From: Candidatus Acidiferrales bacterium | GTDB lineage: Bacteria; Bacteroidota; Ignavibacteria; Kryptoniales; JAKASW01 | Length of the DNA stretch: 64,000 nt | Reading direction: 5' to 3' | Assembly: GCA_035515795.1 (NCBI GenBank) | Contig: DATJAY010000004.1 | Coordinates: forward strand, 124,001 to 188,000 | Shown: positions 8,451 to 17,600 of the stretch, one piece after another | Numbering within the stretch: the first letter of the stretch is position 1 | Layout: each line of letters opens with the position of its first letter | Translations under genes and position numbers: made by a program | The notes under the pieces: model-generated | Seen by the model: only the letters and a program-made list of their open reading frames with translations | What the model was told of the DNA's origin: nothing | The model's database searches: none

Positions 8451-9876
8451 AAAAACAAAAATCGTCTGCACACTGGGTCCTGCATCCGACAACCATGAGA
8501 TGATAAGTAACCTTGTCGAAGCCGGTGCAGATGTTTTCAGATTGAATTTTTCGCACGGCACACATGAGGAGCACTCCCGTCATATCGAAATAATCCGCGC
8601 GCTTGAAAAGGAAATAGGGAAGAGATTAACCATCGTTCAAGATCTCCAGGGACCAAAAATCAGAGTTGGAGAGTTAAAACAAACTCTGGAACTCAAGAAC
8701 GGTGAAACTGTAACTCTCGCCATCCAGCAAACCGGGGCTCTGACCGGAGACGATGTTGTCGATCGGAAAACGATTCCGGTGACGTACGAGGGATTGATCA
8801 AAGATGTTGTCGTCGGGGATAGAATTCTGATGGATGATGGGCTCTTGGAGTTGAAGGTGAAATTGATAGGTGCGAGAAGTATAGATTGCATTGTAGTGAA
8901 TGGTGGGCCGCTCGGCTCGCATAAAGGGATCAATTTGCCGGGAGTTAGGGTGAGCATCCCTTCAATGACCGGGAAGGATGAAGATGATTTGAAATTCGGC
9001 GTAGGAAAGAACGTCGATTACGTCGCGCTTTCGTTTGTCAGGCATTCCGCGGACGTTCTTAGACTGAGGAGACTCCTTGAGCAGCTCAAAGGAAACCAGG
9101 GAATAATCTCTAAGATCGAGAAGCCGGAGGCCGTTGACGATATAGATGCAATCATAGAAGCAAGCGATGCAATCATGGTGGCGCGGGGAGACTTAGGGGT
9201 AGAGGTTCCGATTGAAGACGTGCCGATAATTCAAAAAACTATAATTCGTAAATGTAATGAGTACGGAAAGCCGGTCATTACTGCCACTCAAATGCTCGAC
9301 TCGATGATACGTGAGCCGCGCCCGACCAGGGCAGAGGCAACCGACGTCGCCAATGCAGTATTCGACGGCACTGATGCAGTGATGCTCAGCGGCGAAACTG
9401 CGGCGGGCAATTTTCCTGTCGAAGCGGTGAAGACCATGGTTTCCATTGTGGGTGCAGCGGAATCTCAAACAAATCTTGTCGAACGAAAATTGAATTACAA
9501 AACCGTTCGCGATGATTTCACCGATGCAATTGCGGAAGCGGCATGTTCACTTGCAAATTATATCGACGCATCGTTTATCGTGACAATAACGAATACTGGG
9601 ACGACTTCCCGTGCTTTGTCGAAGTACAGACCGGGAGTTCCGATCTACGCTTTGACAGAAAGCATAGATGTTGCACGGAAGCTTCACCTCATTTGGGGAG
9701 TAATTCCAGTCGAAGTCGAATCGCTCTCTGAGACGGATGCGATGCTCTCCACTGTAAGCTCAATCTTGAAATCGAAATCGCTTGCGTCAAAGGGAGACAC
9801 TTATGTTTTGACCGCCGGGACACCGCTGTTGGCGCGTGGCACGACTAATACCCTGAGGATCGAAGAAATCGTTTGA
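8434..9876 (+). CDS. pyk: Pyruvate kinase, probable CTG start
   Basis: Converts phosphoenolpyruvate and ADP to pyruvate and ATP in glycolysis. The first ATG (8500) would remove the conserved opening K-T-K-I-V-C-T-L-G-P-A-S, which is present in frame just upstream. No ATG, GTG or TTG lies between the upstream TAA (8419-8421) and that motif; the only reasonable start is CTG at 8434, with AAGGAG at 8421-8426, seven bases away. This gives 480 aa, the normal length. Other motifs: FRLNFSHG, the catalytic MVARGDLGVE segment, ITATQMLDSM and the C-terminal TNTGTTSRALSKYRP. The 17 bp overlap with the sirtuin gene suggests coupled translation. Confidence 0.9.
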   Translation: MKNQNRKTKIVCTLGPASDNHEMISNLVEAGADVFRLNFSHGTHEEHSRHIEIIRALEKEIGKRLTIVQDLQGPKIRVGELKQTLELKNGETVTLAIQQTGALTGDDVVDRKTIPVTYEGLIKDVVVGDRILMDDGLLELKVKLIGARSIDCIVVNGGPLGSHKGINLPGVRVSIPSMTGKDEDDLKFGVGKNVDYVALSFVRHSADVLRLRRLLEQLKGNQGIISKIEKPEAVDDIDAIIEASDAIMVARGDLGVEVPIEDVPIIQKTIIRKCNEYGKPVITATQMLDSMIREPRPTRAEATDVANAVFDGTDAVMLSGETAAGNFPVEAVKTMVSIVGAAESQTNLVERKLNYKTVRDDFTDAIAEAACSLANYIDASFIVTITNTGTTSRALSKYRPGVPIYALTESIDVARKLHLIWGVIPVEVESLSETDAMLSTVSSILKSKSLASKGDTYVLTAGTPLLARGTTNTLRIEEIV

Positions 9877-10134
9877 GGCTTCGAAAGGGATCCTTGGACC
9901 GGCTGGGAATCGGGCGTGCAGTTGATTCCGCATTCAATTAGTTTGATTTTCGAATTTCGCCCCATTAAATTTTCACGTTGAATCGGTGATTCAACGGCAA
10001 CATAAATTCGGTTCTTGGAGGAAGCGAGTCAGCTCGGTGTGGCAAATTAATTCAATGGAATTCTTTTCGTCAGCAGATGAGCAAAGATATTCACTCGGCG
10101 AAATCCAAACAAAATAGCGAAAGGAAATCTGGCC

Positions 10135-11028
10135 ATGGAAGATCAAGTCAGTTGGGAAATGTATGAAATCCTTGCGGGAGTCATTGTTTTTGTTATTTTC
10201 TTGTTGGGAGTAAGGATCATCAGGCCGACACATCGCGGGCTTATTGAACGCCTCGGCAAATACAAAAAATTCGCGGAACCGGGTTTTCACTGGATCATAC
10301 CCGTGATCGACAGGATGATTAAAGTAAATATCACGGAGAAGATGGTCGGAGCGGAACCACAAACAGTAATAACTAACGACAATCTCAACGCGACCGTGGA
10401 TGCGCAGATTTATTACAAAATCAAGGAGGATGAAGATAGCGTCAAGAAGAGTCAATACAATGTGAACAGTCTGGAATATCAAATCGTCAATCTTACGAGA
10501 ACTACATTAAGGAACATAATCGGAACACTGACGCTGAAATCCGCTAATAGTGAGCGGGGCAGAATTAACAAAGAGCTTATCGACATTCTGGTCAGCGAAA
10601 CGGGGAGTTGGGGTATCGACATCCTGAGGGCCGAATTAAAGGAGATTGATCCGCCTGAAGATGTTCAGGAAACGATGAACAAGATCGTGAAGGCAGCTAA
10701 CGAAAAACTTGCAGCGGTTGATTATGCCACTGCTGCCGAGACGACGGCTGATGGTGAAAAACGTGCGGCGATCAAGCGGGCTGAGGGAGTAAAGCAATCG
10801 CAGATATTACAGGCGCAGGGTGAAGCTGAAGCGATTAGATTGGTTAACGAAGCCGCGAATCAGTATTTTGTAGGAAACGCGCAGCTGCTGAAAAGGCTTG
10901 AGACCGTTCAAGCATCGTTGCAGCAGAATACAAAGATCGTCGTGCCGGCAAATCAAGAATTGGTGAACGTTATTGGAGATATGGCTGGGATTCTTCCGAT
11001 AAAAAAGGATGGCCCTGGAAATAAGTGA
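10135..11028 (+). CDS. SPFH/band 7 membrane protein (stomatin/QmcA-like)
   Basis: 297 aa. N-terminal transmembrane segment at residues 11-28, then the SPFH core beginning 'IRPTHRGLIERLGKY' with the turn 'EPGFHWIIPVIDRM', and a long Ala/Glu-rich coiled coil (about 190-250, 'AAETTADGEKRAAIKRAEGV'), finishing with a hydrophobic turn and a basic tail. Such proteins form oligomeric membrane scaffolds that modulate proteases and membrane domains. No NfeD partner gene lies next to it. It faces a minus-strand gene across a strong hairpin. The start has AAGGAAA about 10 bases upstream. Confidence 0.88.
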   Translation: MEDQVSWEMYEILAGVIVFVIFLLGVRIIRPTHRGLIERLGKYKKFAEPGFHWIIPVIDRMIKVNITEKMVGAEPQTVITNDNLNATVDAQIYYKIKEDEDSVKKSQYNVNSLEYQIVNLTRTTLRNIIGTLTLKSANSERGRINKELIDILVSETGSWGIDILRAELKEIDPPEDVQETMNKIVKAANEKLAAVDYATAAETTADGEKRAAIKRAEGVKQSQILQAQGEAEAIRLVNEAANQYFVGNAQLLKRLETVQASLQQNTKIVVPANQELVNVIGDMAGILPIKKDGPGNK

Positions 11029-11035
11029 TGCGTGA

Positions 11036-11072
11036 AGAGAACTTGCCGGTAGATATCACCGCCAAGTTCTCT
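11036..11072. terminator. Hairpin between convergent genes
   Basis: A perfect 10 bp inverted repeat (11036-11045 with 11063-11072, AGAGAACTTG/CAAGTTCTCT) with a 17-base loop that itself contains GGT/ACC. It lies between the SPFH gene stop and the stop of the minus-strand cytochrome-barrel gene, where a bidirectional terminator is expected. There is no T-run on either side, so intrinsic termination is uncertain. Confidence 0.45.
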
Positions 11073-11093
11073 GAGGGAACAGGCGCAGGTAAT

Positions 11094-12191
11094 CTAAAAA
11101 TAAATGTGCGACTGGATCAGCGCCTCTGTGAGTCTCCCGCTGGGCTTGGCGTTGCCCTGGTTATCTAGATTTAACCTGACTTGCGGCATAAGATCGACGT
11201 GAGGGAGAGGGTAGATGTTTACGCCGACAATGTATCTCTCATAAGTTGGTCCGCCGATGACCGTTCTGAAATAATCAAATCTTCCGGTAGCGGTGAGTCC
11301 ATTCATAAGGAAATAAGTCGCTTCAACCAGGGCGGCGTTTGATTTCGCGTCGGCGAGTCCGGGAAGCGAGTTGGCCCAATCCCACTCTCCGAGAACGGTC
11401 AGTCGGCCGCCTATTCCTGCGCCAGCTTGCAGGCCGTACATGTTCATCTGTCCTGCGGTGTATCCCGAAGCCCCGATCATGAAATTTCCTTTCATGAGAT
11501 ATTCCACTTTTCCAATCAGGGCTTTCTTAGAACTGAAATCGAAATTGCCGTTGAAGAGGTCGCTGTTGGTGATATCAGCAGTTATGAACAAGTCACTGAA
11601 TCGTGAGCCGATTTCTATGCCCAGGTCTCTGTAGTCTGGTCCAAAAATTAATCCCACGGACTGGAGTCCTTGCAGCAGACCAAAATTTCCGCCGCGAGTA
11701 TAAGCCGTGTGATCATCAAGTCTGATTCCATACGAAGGTTCAAAGGCTCCAACCTTCACGTACGAATTATCGGAATTGAATTTGTAAAGTCCATAAGCCT
11801 CGTAAGCCGCGTTTGCAAAATCGTATTTTACGAAAAGATTTGTGGAGGTAAAAAGTCTGAACAAAGAATAGATAGAACCTTCCATAGACTGGAAAGTGGT
11901 TGTCTTCTGGTTGCCGTCGAAGAGATATTGAAATCTGACATCGGCGCCGAGAAGGATGTAGTCGTTCAGCTGAGGATTAAAATTGTAGTCGGTGCTATCG
12001 CCGTGGGCGGGGACCAGACGCAGATGGTCGTCTACGAAATCCGAACCTCCGAAATTGTTCCTGAGCTCTCCTCCTGTTGGATTCACATGACAATTCGTAC
12101 ACTGCATTCCTGTCAATATCGAAAAGCGGGGAAGTGCTAATGTAGAACTCACGAAAGTAAGAAATAGTGCCGCTACCAACAATGATTTCAT
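11094..12191 (-). CDS. Monoheme cytochrome c fused to an outer-membrane beta-barrel
   Basis: 365 aa. Signal peptide cut after about Ala19, then P-R-F-S..GMQCTNCHVNPTGG with one c-type heme site CTNCH at 31-35 placed right at the mature N-terminus. The remaining 320 residues are regular amphipathic strands (for example 'YVKVGAFEPSYGIRL', 'YIVGVNIYPLPHVDLMPQVRL') ending in F, as in a porin barrel. This plan, a small heme plug joined to a barrel, is that of the Cyc2-type cytochrome-porins used to pass electrons across the outer membrane; relation to Cyc2 itself is not shown. AAGGAGAT precedes the ATG. Downstream of a diheme cytochrome gene, with which it may form an electron path. Confidence 0.75.
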   Translation of the reverse strand: MKSLLVAALFLTFVSSTLALPRFSILTGMQCTNCHVNPTGGELRNNFGGSDFVDDHLRLVPAHGDSTDYNFNPQLNDYILLGADVRFQYLFDGNQKTTTFQSMEGSIYSLFRLFTSTNLFVKYDFANAAYEAYGLYKFNSDNSYVKVGAFEPSYGIRLDDHTAYTRGGNFGLLQGLQSVGLIFGPDYRDLGIEIGSRFSDLFITADITNSDLFNGNFDFSSKKALIGKVEYLMKGNFMIGASGYTAGQMNMYGLQAGAGIGGRLTVLGEWDWANSLPGLADAKSNAALVEATYFLMNGLTATGRFDYFRTVIGGPTYERYIVGVNIYPLPHVDLMPQVRLNLDNQGNAKPSGRLTEALIQSHIYF

Positions 12192-12266
12192 TTTATCTCC
12201 TTTGCTTGAGCCTCGTCACGGTTGAAGTAAACCTGACAGGTTTTCATTTCGCCGGTTTTTTCGAGT

Positions 12267-12674
12267 TTAATCTCCGCTCTTGAATCCTCCCTCAGGTTCG
12301 CTTGCCGGTTCCTTGTGCCCCTGGTGACATGTGTAGCATGTCGGCTGTTTTGCATCGGGATATGCGAAATAGTCGTTCCTGACTTGTACGAGCATCTTCA
12401 GCATCATTCTTGCTTTGCGCTTTGTCGGTTTTTCGTCGCTGGCAAAATTATCCGTGTTGTGGCAGTAGTCGCAGTCGACGCCGAGACTGGTCTTGACCAT
12501 GTTCATCCAGCCCTTCAATTCTTCCTTCGATTTTACAAACTTCAAGACCTGAAGGTTCTTTGCAAAGGACGGTTGCGATTGTGGTCCAGCATAAGCCATG
12601 GTGCGCTGGATCAAGAGCCCTGCTGCCCCGATCAAAATTATCGCGAGTATGGTGACAAAGGATTTTCTCTGCAT
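12267..12674 (-). CDS. Diheme c-type cytochrome
   Basis: 135 aa from the ATG at 12674, chosen because GGAG stands 5 bases upstream and it opens directly into a signal peptide; an in-frame start at 12731 would add 19 unlikely residues. Two heme sites, CDYCH and CYTCH, lie about 50 residues apart in the mature protein. The spacing pattern 'ELKGWMNMVKTSLGVDCDYCH..' followed by 'KARMMLKMLVQVRNDYF' resembles the small cytochromes related to the photosynthetic reaction-centre cytochrome subunit that are frequent in this phylum. Periplasmic electron carrier, probably handing electrons to or from the heme-barrel protein encoded 75 bp downstream. Confidence 0.85.
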   Translation of the reverse strand: MQRKSFVTILAIILIGAAGLLIQRTMAYAGPQSQPSFAKNLQVLKFVKSKEELKGWMNMVKTSLGVDCDYCHNTDNFASDEKPTKRKARMMLKMLVQVRNDYFAYPDAKQPTCYTCHQGHKEPASEPEGGFKSGD

Positions 12675-12807
12675 ATTATCTCCGATTTTTCCTTTACCTA
12701 ACATAGAAAATCCTTGCCACTGTTCCAACATCTGCTGCTGAATTGAGGTGCGTCACATGACGAGAGGCGGCAAGCAAGCACCATAAAATATCCATGAGTG
12801 ATGCAAA

Positions 12808-14112
12808 TTAGAAAGAGAAATTAAACATTACCCGCGGCTCAACCCTTTTCTGAACCTGATAAGTGCCGTTTACCGGGATAAATGTCCAGTAGTAATTGAA
12901 GCCGACAGTCATGAACGGATACGGTTTGTAACCGAAGAACGCATAGAGTAACGATCGCGAGTCCAGTTTAAATGCATCTTTAAGAGTATTGTCGGTATGT
13001 CTGTCGTAACCGGCGCTCAAAGCTATGACAGGGATGACATTCGGGAAAAGTGTTTCAAGATGAAGCAGACCGCCTTGTGGATCATGGTCGATACCGCGAT
13101 AGTCACCAAGGATTTCGAACTGTCCGAGAATCATAATGGCAAGTTGTCCGTACCAGCCGTGGGATTTTTTTGTGTTGTCAAGTTGCAGAGCTTTGCTGCC
13201 TATGATGTTTCCCAGATTGTCGGTTTGATATCGATCCAATTCATAGAATTGATCGAAATATTCAGGAATAAATCTGTCGCCGATCCATTGATGCTCAAGT
13301 TTTGCAGTCGCGGTCACGATCCCGAGCCCGTGAAAAGTTCCAAGGATACCTGCGGCATTTCCGTGGCCGAAATGAACGAACTGTGCGTAGTCATAATAAA
13401 GATCGACATCAACAAATGGTATACGGAGAACAGGTAGTCCTGCGTCAAAGCCGTATTCCGACATGGCGCCGCTTGTAAAGTTTAGTGCGCTCGGCGGAAT
13501 TATGGTGTAGGAGTTCTTGTTTTGATCTGTTACATAAGTTGCTCCCAGTTCAAATCCTCCGATGATAGGAATTGCGCCAAGAGTCGTGAACTTCAGCGGT
13601 CTAACGTAGGCTCTTCCTCCCATCACACCGGGTGCTTGGAAATCGCCGTAGATCGCTTCGAATCCGAATCTTGTGAAGTCAATATCGAGTTCGGCTCCCA
13701 TTCTTCTGTCGTCGAAGCTCGCGCTGTTGTTGTAATCATACATGATCAGACCATGGCCGAGTGTTGCCATTGGTAATTGGCCGACCTGAGCATAGAGAGG
13801 ATCATGCTTTTGTCCCCAGCTGACGTATCGAATTATTTTCCGGTACGCGCCGTCCGACCAATCAACTTTTCTGATCATGCCGGTTTTGCTGTCAACGCGC
13901 AGCGTTAGATCGAGTCCGACTCCGATTTTGCCGAACTGCAGATCTGGCATTACACCAATCATGTAATAGGGTTCACCGTCAATCCATGAGACGCCCAATC
14001 CTCCGGAAACCTGACTCTGGCCGGGTGCGAGCATCGGCTTCGGATACTCTTGTGCAAAAGAAAAAGATGAGAGTACTGTTAGAGTTGAAATTGTCAAGAT
14101 AAGTGTTTTCAT
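12808..14112 (-). CDS. Predicted outer-membrane beta-barrel protein
   Basis: 434 aa from the ATG at 14112, which has GAGG 6 bases upstream; a longer frame from 14151 would overlap the spmB-like gene and place residues ahead of the signal peptide. Signal peptide ends at about F-S-F-A-Q (residue 21). The mature chain is built of long amphipathic strands with many Gly, Tyr and Phe and ends in M-F-N-F-S-F. No heme motif and no named family seen. Sits 17 bp after the spmB-like gene and 133 bp before the diheme cytochrome gene, so it may be part of the same minus-strand transcript. Confidence 0.6.
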   Translation of the reverse strand: MKTLILTISTLTVLSSFSFAQEYPKPMLAPGQSQVSGGLGVSWIDGEPYYMIGVMPDLQFGKIGVGLDLTLRVDSKTGMIRKVDWSDGAYRKIIRYVSWGQKHDPLYAQVGQLPMATLGHGLIMYDYNNSASFDDRRMGAELDIDFTRFGFEAIYGDFQAPGVMGGRAYVRPLKFTTLGAIPIIGGFELGATYVTDQNKNSYTIIPPSALNFTSGAMSEYGFDAGLPVLRIPFVDVDLYYDYAQFVHFGHGNAAGILGTFHGLGIVTATAKLEHQWIGDRFIPEYFDQFYELDRYQTDNLGNIIGSKALQLDNTKKSHGWYGQLAIMILGQFEILGDYRGIDHDPQGGLLHLETLFPNVIPVIALSAGYDRHTDNTLKDAFKLDSRSLLYAFFGYKPYPFMTVGFNYYWTFIPVNGTYQVQKRVEPRVMFNFSF

Positions 14113-14129
14113 ATCGACCTCATAATTAA

Positions 14130-14666
14130 TTAACCGAATAAGATCCTGCAAATAAACAAAGCACCAAGCATTCCGACTACATCCGCGATCAATCCGGCAG
14201 CCACAGCATGCCGTGTTCGGTAGATGTTTGCCGCACCAAAATATACTGCAATTACATAAAAAGTTGTCTCGCTGCTGCCATACATTGTAGAGACTAGAAC
14301 GCCAATAAATGAGTCAGGTCCATACTTTTTCATTATGTCGCTCATGAGTCCCAATGAGCCGCTTCCGCTCAGCGGCCTTAAGAGCGCCATGGGCAGAGCT
14401 TCGGGCGGCATTCTGATCAAGTGTGCGATCGGCGAGAGCAAACCGACCAGGATGTCCATCGCGCCGCTCGCCCGGAAAATTCCTATTGCCACAAGCATCG
14501 CAACGAGGTAAGGAATTATTTTTATCGCCACCTCAAAGCCGCCCTTAGCGCCTGATACGAACGATTCGTAAACGGGGACCTTCTTCTTCGCGGCGTAAAA
14601 CACAAAGCCTGCGACAATTAATGGGATCGCAATTATCGATACGGCTTCCAAAATCTCTTTGATCAA
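14130..14666 (-). CDS. SpmB-like membrane protein (nucleoside-recognition/Gate domain)
   Basis: 178 aa, about five hydrophobic segments, with the SpmB signatures 'ALLRPLSGSGSLG' and 'VSTMYGSSETTFYV'. The Gate domain family includes spore maturation protein B and nucleoside transporter core regions. In non-sporulating bacteria like this one the role is unknown, perhaps transport. It overlaps the spmA-like gene by 4 bp (ATGA), so the two are translated together and likely form one complex. Confidence 0.88.
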   Translation of the reverse strand: MIKEILEAVSIIAIPLIVAGFVFYAAKKKVPVYESFVSGAKGGFEVAIKIIPYLVAMLVAIGIFRASGAMDILVGLLSPIAHLIRMPPEALPMALLRPLSGSGSLGLMSDIMKKYGPDSFIGVLVSTMYGSSETTFYVIAVYFGAANIYRTRHAVAAGLIADVVGMLGALFICRILFG

Positions 14667-15610
14667 TTTGTTTCCTCTTTAGAAGCGGCCGGTCCGGAGG
14701 TGCCGTCAAATCGATACACCTTCAGTCTCTGAAGAATTTTCGCGGCAACGACACCCGCAATCGTCGCCAAGCCTGCACCGAAGAATGATGTCATGAGGAT
14801 GACCGTCGGTTCTTTTGAACCAAGCGCGGCACGCACTGCGATTGCAGTGGCCGGGATAATTGTCAAACCAGCGGTATTTATGGCGAGAAAAGTCACCATC
14901 GCATCCGTTGCCGTGCCTTTTCTGGGGTTCAATTTGTCCAGCTCGTCCATTGCTTTCAATCCGAGAGGTGTGGCAGCGTTGTTAAGTCCCAGCACATTTG
15001 CCGCAATGTTCATTATCATTGCTGCGATAGCCGGGTGGTCGGGTGGAATGTCGGGAAATAGTCTTGTCATGACGGGGCGCATCAGCCGCGCGATAATCTT
15101 TATAAGTCCGCTGTCCTCGCCGAGTTTCATTATGCCGAGCCAGAAAGCCATCACTCCGATTAAGCCGACTGCTATTTCAACCGCCGTACCACTATAGCTA
15201 ATGACGGCATCGAGGACTGCCTTCGTTTTTACGAGCGAAGTTGAAGGCAAAAGTATCAGGAGGCCTGAGCCATTTTTGCCTGTGATCTGGGCGGTGATCT
15301 GCTTTTCGTCACCGGCTGTTTTTGCGATCGTTTTCCAGAGCTGTGGGGCAGATTCATCCAACTTTATCTGAATTGACTTAGCTTTTAAGGTTGCGGGAAA
15401 CATGAGAGTATCTCTTGACTCGACATTTATCCCGTAAAATTTCTCGTAGTAATCCTTGCTGAATGCGATTCTGCCTCCCGCGGTCGTATCATACTTAAGC
15501 TCGAATTCTGCACCGTTATGATACCGGTTCGATGCCGAATCATATATGTCATTACCGGCAGCCGTGAGAACTCCGATGATTACCAGGCCTATCCAGACGT
15601 AATTAAGCAT
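14663..15610 (-). CDS. SpmA-like membrane protein with N-terminal insertion
   Basis: 315 aa, about 110 longer than Bacillus SpmA. The SpmA core is clear from residue about 145: 'AVEIAVGLIGVMAFWLGIMK', 'NIAANVLGLNNAATPLGLKAM' and 'TFLAINTAGLTIIPATAIAVRA'. Residues about 23-130, between the first membrane helix and the core, form an added soluble segment that is probably outside the cytoplasmic membrane; I do not recognise it. First gene of the minus-strand series spmA-spmB-OMP-cytochrome-cytochrome/barrel. Gate-domain role as for SpmB; function in this organism unknown. Confidence 0.86.
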   Translation of the reverse strand: MLNYVWIGLVIIGVLTAAGNDIYDSASNRYHNGAEFELKYDTTAGGRIAFSKDYYEKFYGINVESRDTLMFPATLKAKSIQIKLDESAPQLWKTIAKTAGDEKQITAQITGKNGSGLLILLPSTSLVKTKAVLDAVISYSGTAVEIAVGLIGVMAFWLGIMKLGEDSGLIKIIARLMRPVMTRLFPDIPPDHPAIAAMIMNIAANVLGLNNAATPLGLKAMDELDKLNPRKGTATDAMVTFLAINTAGLTIIPATAIAVRAALGSKEPTVILMTSFFGAGLATIAGVVAAKILQRLKVYRFDGTSGPAASKEETN

Positions 15611-15783
15611 TTAGGTGCCTGTTGATCTTTCCGCGGAATAAGTAAAGTAGGTGAATAATATGAAGCGGTTTCCGTCAGCCACAATGGATTCGAGCTGGCA
15701 TTCCCGGAACGAAGCAAGTATCAAAACCATGATGGATTAAATATAAAGAGTGAGAGTGGTGCTTTCAACAAGTAAGCTTAAAG

Positions 15784-15826
15784 TGAAAAATTGATGGCTC
15801 ATGATATCGGTCGCGAACCATCAATT
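15784..15826 (-). terminator. Intrinsic terminator of the leu/ilv operon
   Basis: Read on the minus strand: AATTGATGG (15826-15818), a 20-base loop, CCATCAATT (15797-15789), then TTTTTCA. A perfect 9 bp stem followed by five T, 14 bp after the leuB stop. Confidence 0.8.
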
Positions 15827-15839
15827 GACAGTTATTGGT

Positions 15840-16919
15840 TCACAGGCCTTTGGCTACCAGGTCGCCGACTTCAGCAGTGGAATAGCCCATTCTTCCGGCG
15901 CTCATGCTTTTCATTTTCTTTGCCGTCACGTCCATGAGGGAGCGTTCGATTGCTGATGCTGCTTTTGTTTCGCCGAGGTGTTCCAGCATCATCGATCCGG
16001 CACAAACCGATGCAAGTGGATTGATCACGTTCTTGCCGGTATATTTCGGCGCAGACCCGCCAATAGGTTCGAACATGCTCACTCCCTCGGGGTTGATATT
16101 TCCGCCAGCTGCTATTCCCATCCCGCCTTGAGTGATGGCACCGAGATCTGTTATGATATCGCCGAACATATTGTCGGTCACGATAACATCGAACCATTCA
16201 GGGTTCTTCACCATCCACATGCATGTTGCATCCACGTGGTAATACTCGCGCTTTATATCCGGATATTCCTTCTCGCCCATTTCATGGAACGCCCGTTCCC
16301 AGAGATCGAAAATATAAGTCAGCACATTTGTCTTCCCGCAAAGCGCAAGTGTCTTTCTTTTGTTCCGCTTGCGTGTATATTCAAAAGCATAGCTAAGGCA
16401 ACGGTCGACTTGAAAGCGGCTGTAGACCGCGCTCTGAACGGCGATTTCGTTCGGGGTGCCTTTCATGGTTATCCCGCCGGTACCGGTGTAAATGCCGCCG
16501 GTATTTTCGCGCACCACTACGTAATCTATCTGTTCGGGCCCTTTGTCTTTTAGTGGTGTTTCCACACCAGGATAGAGTCTGACCGGGCGAAGGTTGATGT
16601 ACTGATCCAACTCAAACCTGAGTCGAAGGAGAATTCCTTTTTCAAGAATGCCAGGCTTCACATCGGGATGGCCGATGGCCCCGAGAAATATGGCATCGAA
16701 TTGCCTGAGTTCGTTGGCGGCGGAATCGGGAAGAACTTCACCGGTTTTCAGGTACCGGTCTCCGCCGAAATCGTAATGCGTATAGTCCAATTTGAAATTG
16801 AATTTTGCCGCCGCAGCATCCAGCACCTTGATGCCTTCCCGGACAACTTCCGGGCCCGTTCCATCACCTGGAATCACGGCAACCTTATAGGTTTTTGAGT
16901 TCACTCGCGTCCCTTTCAC
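15840..16919 (-). CDS. leuB: 3-isopropylmalate dehydrogenase
   Basis: Oxidises and decarboxylates 3-isopropylmalate to 2-oxoisocaproate with NAD; with citramalate-derived methylmalate it can also make 2-oxobutyrate. 359 aa. Motifs: [14 protein letters not shown] near the start, the substrate loop '[17 protein letters not shown]', '[12 protein letters not shown]', and the Mg/active-site region '[18 protein letters not shown]' with '[14 protein letters not shown]'. Two GTG starts are possible: 16919, or 16904, which has AAAGGG at a better distance (giving 354 aa). Last gene of the operon, followed by its terminator. Confidence 0.95.
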   Translation of the reverse strand: MKGTRVNSKTYKVAVIPGDGTGPEVVREGIKVLDAAAAKFNFKLDYTHYDFGGDRYLKTGEVLPDSAANELRQFDAIFLGAIGHPDVKPGILEKGILLRLRFELDQYINLRPVRLYPGVETPLKDKGPEQIDYVVVRENTGGIYTGTGGITMKGTPNEIAVQSAVYSRFQVDRCLSYAFEYTRKRNKRKTLALCGKTNVLTYIFDLWERAFHEMGEKEYPDIKREYYHVDATCMWMVKNPEWFDVIVTDNMFGDIITDLGAITQGGMGIAAGGNINPEGVSMFEPIGGSAPKYTGKNVINPLASVCAGSMMLEHLGETKAASAIERSLMDVTAKKMKSMSAGRMGYSTAEVGDLVAKGL

Positions 16920-16975
16920 ATTTCTTTAGAGGTTGATTTGTAAGAAAAAAAAGTTTTGCCGGAAGGCAAGGAAGT

Positions 16976-17542
16976 TCAGGCCCTGATCATGCCGATTTTT
17001 CTGGCATAAGAAAATAGTCCGCCGGAATTGATGATTTCTGCTGCGTCTCCGAGGGCTCGCAAGGCAAACGATTTTCCTGAAGTCGAATCGGTGATAATGT
17101 TCTTTTCTAAATCGATGGCAATCTCGTCGCCTGTTTTGAAGTGAGCAAAAATATTTTCAACGGATTCAAGCGGCATTATGAAACCGCCGTCGACTGAATT
17201 TCTGTAAAAGATTCGGGCGTAGGTCTGCGCCACCACAGCTTTCACGCCCGCGACCTGCAAAGCTAATGGTGCGTGTTCTCTCGAAGAACCGCAGCCGAAG
17301 TTTTTCCCCCCTACGATGATATTGAATATCGACAAGTGAGTACCGTCTTCCACGAACTTAATTCCGCCACGCGGGAGTCCGGATTTCTCTTCCGGAACTC
17401 CACTCATTGCATATTTTCCGAAGAGTTTTCGTTCTTCAGGGGAATGAGTGTCATAAACAAGATGTTTAGCCGGAATAATTTGGTCCGTATCGATATTGTC
17501 GCCAACCACATAAACTTTTCCAACGATTTTGTTCGGTTGCAT
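16976..17542 (-). CDS. leuD: 3-isopropylmalate dehydratase small subunit
   Basis: 188 aa from the ATG at 17542, which has GTGGAG upstream; residues upstream to 17587 are not family-like. The swivel domain has GDNIDTDQIIPAKHL and the conserved GGKNFGCGSSREHAPLAL. Joins LeuC to isomerise 2-isopropylmalate to 3-isopropylmalate. It is the short LeuD form found in archaea and many bacteria, matching its partner's type. Placed between leuC and leuB. Confidence 0.95.
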   Translation of the reverse strand: MQPNKIVGKVYVVGDNIDTDQIIPAKHLVYDTHSPEERKLFGKYAMSGVPEEKSGLPRGGIKFVEDGTHLSIFNIIVGGKNFGCGSSREHAPLALQVAGVKAVVAQTYARIFYRNSVDGGFIMPLESVENIFAHFKTGDEIAIDLEKNIITDSTSGKSFALRALGDAAEIINSGGLFSYARKIGMIRA

Positions 17543-17600
17543 TATTTCTCCACTAAATTTTAGAATTAAGCCAACAGCTGAATCCAATGGCTAATTGCTG

